A DNA stretch of 64,000 nt from Modestobacter sp. VKM Ac-2985. GTDB lineage: Bacteria > Actinomycetota > Actinomycetes > Mycobacteriales > Geodermatophilaceae. Below, piece after piece: positions 58,287 through 64,000 of this stretch (position 1 is its first letter; every line of letters begins with the position of its first letter). The notes beneath the pieces are model-generated. The model searched no databases, was not told where the DNA came from, and saw nothing but the letters and a program-made list of their open reading frames with translations. The position numbers and the translations under genes are program-made. The DNA is taken from positions 1,323,794 to 1,387,793 of the forward strand of contig NZ_JAPVBI010000001.1 in assembly GCF_026967925.1 (NCBI RefSeq), in the 5' to 3' direction.

Positions 58287-60172
58287 TGGCCGGGCGGGGG
58301 CGCATCCGCGCCGCGGACATCGCGACGGTCCGCGAGCGGACCAAGATCGACGAGATCATCGGCGAGCACCTGCAGCTCAAGCGCGCCGGCGGCGGCAGCC
58401 TCAAGGGGCTCTGCCCGTTCCACGACGAGAAGTCGCCGTCCTTCCAGGTCACGCCCTCGCGAGGGCTGTACCACTGTTTTGGTTGTGGGGTCGGTGGCGA
58501 CGTCATCCGGTTCGTGCAGGAGATCGACCACCTGTCCTTCGCCGAGTCCGTCGAGCTGCTCGCCGGCCGGGCCGGGGTCCAGCTGCAGTACGAGGACGAC
58601 GGCGGCCGGGCCACCGCCGGGCCGAGCCGGGCGCAGGCCGGGCAGCGCGCCCGGCTGGTGGCGGCCAACACCGCGGCCGCCGACTTCTACGCCGCCCAGC
58701 TGATGACGCCGGAGGCCGCTCCGGCCCGCTCGTTCCTCGCCGACCGCGGCTTCGACCGGCAGGTGGCCCTGGACTTCGCCTGCGGCTACGCCCCCGGCGG
58801 CTGGGACACCCTCACCCGGCACCTGCGCGGCCTGGGGTACACCCAGGACGAGCTGGTCATCGGCGGGCTGGCCAAGGAGTCCTCCCGCGGCACGCTGATC
58901 GACCGGTTCCACCGCCGGCTGCTCTGGCCGATCCGCGACCTGACCGGCGACGTCATCGGCTTCGGCGCCCGCAAGCTGATGGACGACGACCCGGGGCCCA
59001 AGTACCTGAACACCCCGGAGACCCCGCTCTACAAGAAGAGCTCGGTGCTCTACGGGGTGGAGCGGGCCAAGCGCGACATCGCCCGCAACCACCAGGCCGT
59101 CGTCGTCGAGGGCTACACCGACGTGATGGCCTGCCACGTCGCCGGCGTGACCACGGCCGTGGCCTCCTGCGGCACCGCCTTCGGGCCGGAGCACATCAAC
59201 GTGCTGCGCCGGCTGCTGATGGACCAGGACGAGTTCCGCGGGGAGGTCGTCTACACCTTCGACGGCGACGCGGCCGGCCAGGCGGCGGCGATGAAGTCCT
59301 TCAAGGAGGACCAGCGCTTCGTCGCCCAGACCTTCGTCGCGGTCGAGCAGGAGGGCCGCGACCCGTGCGAGCTGCGCCAGGCCCACGGGGACGCCGCCGT
59401 CCGTGACCTGATCGCCCGGCGCACACCGCTGATCGAGTTCGTGCTGCGGACGCACCTGGCCGACTACGACCTGGACACCGTCGAGGGCCGGCTCGCCGCG
59501 CTGGACAAGACGGCGCCGCTGCTCGCCCAGATCAAGGACCACGCCCTGCGGCCCGCCTACGCCCGGCGGCTGGCCGGCCTGCTGGGTCTGCCCGACGAGT
59601 CCGAGGTCGTCGCCCGGGTGCGTCAGCTGGCCGGGGAGAACGGGGGCGAACGCCCGAGGTCGCGCCCGCGCACGCCGCAGCGGACGCCGGACGACGCCGC
59701 GATCGAGGTCGAGCGGGAGGCGGTGAAGGCGGCGCTGCAGTGCCCGGAGATCGCCGGGCCGCAGTTCGACGCGGTGGAGCCCAGCTCGTACACGCACCCG
59801 GACTACGCCGCGGTCGCCGCCGCAGTGTCCGCGGCCGGGGGAGCGGCGGGGGCGACGACGAGCGGGGCGGCGTGGCTGGAGGAGGTGACGGCGCACTGCG
59901 ACCGGGACACCGCCAAGGCGATGCTGACCGCGCTGGCCGTAGAGCCGCTGCACGCGGTGGGGGAGAACGACCCGACCTACGTGAACGCGCTGATGGCCCG
60001 GCTGCACGAGATGGCCACCGTCCGGGAGATCGCCGCGCTCAAGGGCAAGCTGCAGCGGACCAACCCGATCGAGGCTCAGGACGAGTACATGCGGGCGTTC
60101 AAGAAGCTGATGGACCTCGAGCAGCTGGCGATCTCGCTGCGCAAGCGCGCCGCCGGCGGGCTGACCCCGTGA
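58286..60172 (+). CDS. dnaG: DNA primase
   Basis: 628 aa from ATG 58286. N-terminal zinc finger (CPFHDEKSPSF, then HCFGCGVGGD; CHC2 type), RNA polymerase domain with VVEGYTDVMA and the TOPRIM metal motif FDGDAAG, and a C-terminal helicase-binding region (about 480-628). Synthesises RNA primers for replication. Its start overlaps the upstream stop. Confidence 0.96.
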   Translation: MAGRGRIRAADIATVRERTKIDEIIGEHLQLKRAGGGSLKGLCPFHDEKSPSFQVTPSRGLYHCFGCGVGGDVIRFVQEIDHLSFAESVELLAGRAGVQLQYEDDGGRATAGPSRAQAGQRARLVAANTAAADFYAAQLMTPEAAPARSFLADRGFDRQVALDFACGYAPGGWDTLTRHLRGLGYTQDELVIGGLAKESSRGTLIDRFHRRLLWPIRDLTGDVIGFGARKLMDDDPGPKYLNTPETPLYKKSSVLYGVERAKRDIARNHQAVVVEGYTDVMACHVAGVTTAVASCGTAFGPEHINVLRRLLMDQDEFRGEVVYTFDGDAAGQAAAMKSFKEDQRFVAQTFVAVEQEGRDPCELRQAHGDAAVRDLIARRTPLIEFVLRTHLADYDLDTVEGRLAALDKTAPLLAQIKDHALRPAYARRLAGLLGLPDESEVVARVRQLAGENGGERPRSRPRTPQRTPDDAAIEVEREAVKAALQCPEIAGPQFDAVEPSSYTHPDYAAVAAAVSAAGGAAGATTSGAAWLEEVTAHCDRDTAKAMLTALAVEPLHAVGENDPTYVNALMARLHEMATVREIAALKGKLQRTNPIEAQDEYMRAFKKLMDLEQLAISLRKRAAGGLTP

Positions 60173-60729
60173 GCCTGCTCGCGCGGGTGCGCAGGAAGTT
60201 CGCCCGCCCGCCGGAGCCGGTGCGCGCAGCCCTCGCCGGGGACGCCGACGAGCAGGTGCTGGCGTGGGGTGAGCGGGTCGACGGCGGGTGGACCGTGGCC
60301 ACCTCGCGCGGCCTGCGCGTCGTCCCGGCCGAGTCGGGGGAGGCCACGCCCCCGCTGGCCTGGCACCAGATCGGCACCGCGCGGTGGGGCGCGGCCGGCG
60401 AGGGCGGCACCTTCATGATCACACCGCTGGTCGAGGTGGAGCCCGGGGTCCAGGCGCGGGAGGCGCCCCAGCGGCACGTGCTGCGTGAGGCCGGGGGGCT
60501 GCCGGGCGTGCTGCGGGCCCGGGTCGACCGGACGGTGGTCACCAGCAAGCGGCACCCGTTGCCCACCGGGGGCGGGGTGCTGCTGGTGGCCCGCCGGGTG
60601 CCCGGGCAGGCGGCGCGGGAGTGGACCGTCGTGTTCGACGACGACGCCGACCGGGACGACCCGGTGGCGCGTCAGGTCGCCCGCGACCGCCTGGCCGCCG
60701 AGGTGGACGCCGAGGACCCCAGCCGCTGA
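60169..60729 (+). CDS. Conserved hypothetical protein downstream of dnaG
   Basis: 186 aa, GTG in a GTGA overlap with dnaG. Beta-rich (WGERVDGGWTVATSRGLRVVP, then WHQIGTARWG) with a PH-like look; no catalytic motif. Probably cytosolic. The coupling to dnaG is conserved in related actinobacteria as far as I recall. Confidence 0.75.
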   Translation: MSLLARVRRKFARPPEPVRAALAGDADEQVLAWGERVDGGWTVATSRGLRVVPAESGEATPPLAWHQIGTARWGAAGEGGTFMITPLVEVEPGVQAREAPQRHVLREAGGLPGVLRARVDRTVVTSKRHPLPTGGGVLLVARRVPGQAAREWTVVFDDDADRDDPVARQVARDRLAAEVDAEDPSR

Positions 60730-60736
60730 CCCGGGG

Positions 60737-60949
60737 TCAGTTGCTGCCGGTCTCGTTCCCGAGCCGGTTCTTCACCGAGTCGACGGCGGCGTCGGCGCGG
60801 GCCTGGGCCATGCCGGCCGCAGTCTGGAGGCGCGGGTCGTCCTTGGCGTGGTTGTAGAAGCGGCGGATCTGCTCGTAGCGCTCGCGACCGGCCTTGGCGC
60901 CGAGGACGTAGCCGGCGCCGAAGCCGGCGATGAAGGACAGCTTGGCCAC
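60737..60949 (-). CDS. Small YtxH-like protein
   Basis: 70 aa from GTG 60949, with AGGAGG ending 5-6 nt upstream; ATG 60982 is rejected because that Shine-Dalgarno would then lie inside the gene. Opens with a short Gly/Ala membrane segment (FIAGFGAGYVLGAKAGRERY), then an Arg/Lys/Asp helical tail. Typical actinobacterial YtxH-like stress protein. Confidence 0.85.
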   Translation of the reverse strand: MAKLSFIAGFGAGYVLGAKAGRERYEQIRRFYNHAKDDPRLQTAAGMAQARADAAVDSVKNRLGNETGSN

Positions 60950-61016
60950 GGGGGACCTCCTGGGTTGGGCGGAAGTGATCACGCTACCGGCCCTGCCCGG
61001 TTCCGACCCGTCGAGC

Positions 61017-62099
61017 TCAGGACGTCGGGGTCAGTGCGCGCGGGTGGCCCGGCGCGTAGGCGATCCGGTCGCGGCCGGCCCGCTTCGCCTCGTAGAGCGC
61101 GCGGTCGGCGGTGCTGAGGAGGGAGAGGACCGTCTCGACCGCTCCCTGGCCGGGCGCAGGGTCTGCGCTCACGACCCCGATGCTGACCGTCACCAGAGGC
61201 AGGTCGGGCACTGACCGGTCCCGCACCGCGGCGTGCAGCCGTTCGGCGGCCCGGGTGACCTCCGCCGGGCCGGGGAAGTGCGCGACCCAGCCCAGTTCCT
61301 CCCCGCCGAGGCGCACGAGCAGGTCGTCGGCGCGGGCGATCCGGGTCATCGCGTCGGCCACCTCGGTCAGCACCCGGTCGCCGACGGCATGCCCGTGGGT
61401 GTCGTTCACCGTCTTGAAGTGGTCGAGGTCCAGCACCATCACGGTCACCTGCTCGCCCGCCGCAGCGGCGGCCGCCACGATCGACCCGGCCCGGACCTCG
61501 ATGCCGCGACGGTTGCACAGCCCGGTCAGCGGGTCGGTGACCGCCAGGGTCCGGGCCAGGTCGCGGGCGGCCTGCATGCGCCGCACCAGCAGGGTGACCA
61601 CGGTGATCGGGGCCAGCACCATGACCGCCATCGTCAGCGCGGAGTAGACCCGGAGCAGCGGTGGAGTGGGCAAGGTCAGGCTGATCGCGACCACACCGGC
61701 CAGCGCGACCGCCGTGGTGGCGGCCACGCCCCGGCTCCGGAGGAGCATCGCGGCGGCCACCGGCACGACGACCAGCGCCGCAGCGCACAGCCAGCGGATG
61801 GTGATCTCCTGCTGGCAGAGGCCCTCGACGATCATGACCGTGCTGGCCGCACCGATGATGACGGCGCCGTCCCGGGGCCCCAGTCGCCGGCGGACGGCGA
61901 CGTACCCGGCCATGCACCCCCAGATGGAGGCGCCGAGGGCGGCGAGCCGGGCGTCGGCGTGCGCGCCGACCGAGCGTTGGAAGCCGCTCACCACGAACAG
62001 CGGGATGCTGCCGGTCAGGCAGATGGCGAGGAGCGTGACGGCGCGCCACTCGATGTGGCGGCTCACGCACGCCACCGCTCGCTCACCCAGCTCCCGCAT
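61017..62099 (-). CDS. Membrane diguanylate cyclase (GGDEF)
   Basis: 360 aa from ATG 62099; a GATGCT box (62111-62106, minus strand) ends 6 nt upstream. About six transmembrane segments form an MHYT/7TM-like N-terminal half (18-185), followed by a GGDEF domain: LDLDHFKTVND, active-site GGEEL, and I-site RADD five residues before it. It should make cyclic di-GMP from GTP. The active site has Glu for Asp and Leu for Phe. Confidence 0.88.
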   Translation of the reverse strand: MRELGERAVACVSRHIEWRAVTLLAICLTGSIPLFVVSGFQRSVGAHADARLAALGASIWGCMAGYVAVRRRLGPRDGAVIIGAASTVMIVEGLCQQEITIRWLCAAALVVVPVAAAMLLRSRGVAATTAVALAGVVAISLTLPTPPLLRVYSALTMAVMVLAPITVVTLLVRRMQAARDLARTLAVTDPLTGLCNRRGIEVRAGSIVAAAAAAGEQVTVMVLDLDHFKTVNDTHGHAVGDRVLTEVADAMTRIARADDLLVRLGGEELGWVAHFPGPAEVTRAAERLHAAVRDRSVPDLPLVTVSIGVVSADPAPGQGAVETVLSLLSTADRALYEAKRAGRDRIAYAPGHPRALTPTS

Positions 62100-62247
62100 G
62101 CAGAGAGCATCGGCACCGGCTCCGCGTGCGTTGAGCGACCTCACCCGGGTGGGTGGCCGAGAACGCGACCCGCCGGATGCCACCCCCGGCCCATCGCCGG
62201 GTCGGGGGTGAGGTAATCTCTGTGGGCGCGCGGGCACCACCCGCCGA

Positions 62248-62320
62248 TCCCCCGTAGCTCAATTGGCAGAGCATGCGACTGTTAATCGCAGGGTTATAGG
62301 TTCAAGTCCTATCGGGGGAG
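62248..62320 (+). tRNA. tRNA-Asn(GTT)
   Basis: 73 nt, CCA not encoded. Acceptor TCCCCCG / CGGGGGA, anticodon loop CTGTTAA with GTT at 62281-62283, T loop TTCAAGT, discriminator G. A tyrosine integrase lies just beyond its 3' end, so the tRNA gene is the likely integration target. Confidence 0.97.
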
Positions 62321-62327
62321 CTCTATC

Positions 62328-62370
62328 AGGCCCTGACCAGCGGAGACGCCGGTCAGGGCCTTCGTTGTTT
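62328..62370 (+). terminator. Terminator after tRNA-Asn
   Basis: Perfect 11-bp stem AGGCCCTGACC / GGTCAGGGCCT (62328-62338 and 62351-62361), loop 12 nt, followed by the T-rich tcgttgttt. This is the only terminator here with a clear T tract. Confidence 0.85.
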
Positions 62371-62428
62371 CCGTAGACCCGGCCGAACTAACGGAGAACT
62401 AACGTCTTTCGTTGTCGCTAGGTGCCGG

Positions 62429-63646
62429 TCAGAGCAGTGCGGCGGTCCGCTCACTGACTGTCTGGCGGCTCATGTAGCGGTCCATCGTCATGCTGGCGTG
62501 CTTGTGGCCGACGTAGTTGGCGACCTCCCGGGGGAGCAGCCCAGCCTGGCCGAGCAAAGTGCAGACGGTGTGGCGGAACGTGTGCGCGGTGGCCCAGGGA
62601 TGTCCCGCAGCCGTTAGAAGCTCGCTGACGTGGTTGCTGGTGTTGGCCGCGTCGCGCAGCGCCCCGGCTCGCGCGGAGGGGAACACGACGTCGTGGTCGT
62701 TGGGCGCGGCGTTGACCTGTCGGGCCATGAGCCGGGCGACCAGCCACGGGGGCAGCTTGATGGTGCGGGTGCTGCTGTCTGTCTTGCCGTCATCTTGGAT
62801 GTGCAGCCCCACGCCACGCTCCCGAACGACGACCGGGCCGAGCTTGGCCATACCCTCTGCCAGGTCCAAAGACGACCACCGCAGTGCGCAGACCTCAGCG
62901 ATCCGCGCACCCGTGCCCGCCAGGAAGGCGATCACGTCGGCCAGGTCGCGACGCTTCGCCACCGGGTCGGCATCGGCGTAGGCCATGACCGCATCCCGCT
63001 GTTCGACGGTGAAGTACCCCTCAGCGTCCCGAACCCCCTTCGGCTCTGTGCGCACCTGGGTCGGCCCTGCCTGTCGCACCGGGTTGAAGGGAATCGCGTC
63101 GTGGTGTGTGGCCAGGTCAAGCACCCCACGCAGGACGGTCCGGGTGGTCTTGGCGGCACCTGGACCGCTGGCCTTGGCCACGCCGCGCAGGAACCGCTCA
63201 ACTCCGCCCGTGGTCACCTCCCTGACCGTCAGGTTCGCCAGGGACGACGGGTGCTCCGGGGTGCCGATCACCTGGCGGTTGCAGACCAGTCGGTAGACCT
63301 GGCGGGTGTTGGTCGAACGGTCGCTGTCCTCTAGTTCGACCAGCCATGCACGGGCCACGTCGGCCACCTTGGTGGTCGGCTTCACCGCAGCGTGCTCCGG
63401 TGCCGGGGTGGTCCGCTCCCGCAGTGCAGTCTCCAGCCGCGTCCGCGCGTCTGCCTTGGACTTGGTGCTCCGCTTGGTCGCGGTCCGGTGCTTGCCGTCG
63501 TTGTCCCGGACCGTGGCCCGGGCCACCCAGTAGTCAGCTCGGCGGGCACCGGCATCAACCACCTGCGCCTTGCCGTTCTCGTCGTACACGTAGCCGGTCA
63601 GGGTGATCTGACCCCATGCGCCCAGGTCCAGCTGCGGTCGCGGCAC
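62429..63646 (-). CDS. Tyrosine recombinase (phage/ICE-type integrase)
   Basis: 405 aa, GTG start 63646. N-terminal AP2-like arm-binding and SAM-like core-binding regions (about 1-190), then the catalytic domain with Arg in GTGARIAEVCALRW, His-x-x-Arg in HTFRHTV, HK in GHKHASMTMDRYM and the nucleophile Tyr391. It faces the tRNA-Asn gene, as is usual for elements integrated there. GC content of the region upstream of the gene dips, and codon use looks less extreme than in neighbours. It marks an element whose rest lies beyond the window. Confidence 0.93.
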   Translation of the reverse strand: MPRPQLDLGAWGQITLTGYVYDENGKAQVVDAGARRADYWVARATVRDNDGKHRTATKRSTKSKADARTRLETALRERTTPAPEHAAVKPTTKVADVARAWLVELEDSDRSTNTRQVYRLVCNRQVIGTPEHPSSLANLTVREVTTGGVERFLRGVAKASGPGAAKTTRTVLRGVLDLATHHDAIPFNPVRQAGPTQVRTEPKGVRDAEGYFTVEQRDAVMAYADADPVAKRRDLADVIAFLAGTGARIAEVCALRWSSLDLAEGMAKLGPVVVRERGVGLHIQDDGKTDSSTRTIKLPPWLVARLMARQVNAAPNDHDVVFPSARAGALRDAANTSNHVSELLTAAGHPWATAHTFRHTVCTLLGQAGLLPREVANYVGHKHASMTMDRYMSRQTVSERTAALL

Positions 63647-64000
63647 TGTCCTCGTTCCCGCCCTTCGTGTCGGCCGCCATTAGTGGCGGCGGGGTAAAGC
63701 TAGCACGTATTGCGTTACTTGTTAATTGGCTCCTAGCTGGCTCTGGTCCCGGTCCCGGTCCTGGGCGTGGGCCGGGGGCCGACTGATCGCTCGCCGTACC
63801 TGGCGCGCTGTCGCCGCGCTGGTCCGTGTGTGGCCTGTCGTCGCCGTGGCTGACCGCCTGAGCTTCACCGGGTGTCCGTGCATGCCCGACCGTGGTCGCG
63901 GTCAGGCTGAACGCACTGAGCCGCTGCCGTGTGGCTCTGCCCTGCCGTGTGGCTCTGCCCTGCCGTGTGGCTCTGCCCTGCCGTGTGGCTCTGCCCTGCC
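63647..64000. other. Non-coding stretch upstream of the integrase
   Basis: 354 nt in which I see no convincing gene. Near the integrase is a small inverted repeat GCCGCCA / TGGCGGC (63673-63679 and 63684-63690) and an AT-rich patch (about 63691-63735), a plausible integrase promoter or regulator site. The end is a tandem repeat (63924 onward). Confidence 0.6.
63924..64000. repeat. 18-nt tandem repeat at the window edge
   Basis: Four full units of ctgccgtgtggctctgcc start at 63924, 63942, 63960 and 63978, identical, with a fifth beginning at 63996. The period is a multiple of three, so it could be coding outside the window. The array continues past the edge. Confidence 0.95.

Noticed and set aside
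63924..64000. CRISPR array at the window end
   Set aside because: Units follow each other directly with no spacers and no cas genes are present.

Overview
High-GC actinobacterial chromosome, most likely from the Geodermatophilaceae (Blastococcus, Geodermatophilus, Modestobacter). The grounds are very high GC, almost exclusive TGA stops, many start codons placed 6-8 nt behind a TANNNT -10 box, and a selenocysteine tRNA whose anticodon is CTA. That tRNA means the organism should decode UAG, not UGA, as selenocysteine. This is a rare code variant reported for Geodermatophilus and Blastococcus, and it is the most notable item in the window.

A conserved actinobacterial housekeeping backbone runs from left to right: degV-comEA-comEC-holA, rpsT, lepA (50-7954); hemW (22775); CIRCE-hrcA-dnaJ-rsmE (30030-33048); hit-phoH-ybeY-corC-cytidine-deaminase-like (40056-43836); era-recO-uppS-smtB (46377-49310); glyS (52570), dus (55418), dnaG (58286), then tRNA-Asn (62248). 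As I recall it, the order matches that of mycobacteria.

Accessory blocks are set into this backbone. (a) A MOSC protein, a quinone-oxidoreductase-like dehydrogenase and selD (7951-10629). (b) A LacI-controlled operon for arabinose-containing oligosaccharides: binding lipoprotein, two permeases, GH51 arabinofuranosidase and MsmK-type ATPase (10839-18358). (c) The selenocysteine cassette selC(CTA)-selA-selB (18423-21664). (d) An enoyl-CoA hydratase, recQ, and an ABC-2 exporter with a two-component system (21950-29496). (e) A PhnCDE-like ABC importer with a fused double permease, possibly a selenium oxyanion importer, followed by a divergent regulator/SDR pair and a soluble GAF-GAF-chemoreceptor (33134-39904). 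(f) A second two-component pair (43862-45645). (g) A membrane chemoreceptor and small membrane proteins (49655-52490). (h) A diguanylate cyclase (61017-62099). (i) A tyrosine integrase beside tRNA-Asn, marking one end of an integrated element that leaves the window on the right (62248-64000).

selD makes selenophosphate, SelA converts Ser-tRNASec to Sec-tRNASec, and SelB delivers it to the ribosome. All parts of the pathway are present except SerRS, which every cell has, but no certain selenoprotein gene lies in the window. Of 61 reading frames with a stop, 59 end in TGA, two in TAG and none in TAA. comEC and holA share one uninterrupted frame. Two genes seem to start with CTG.
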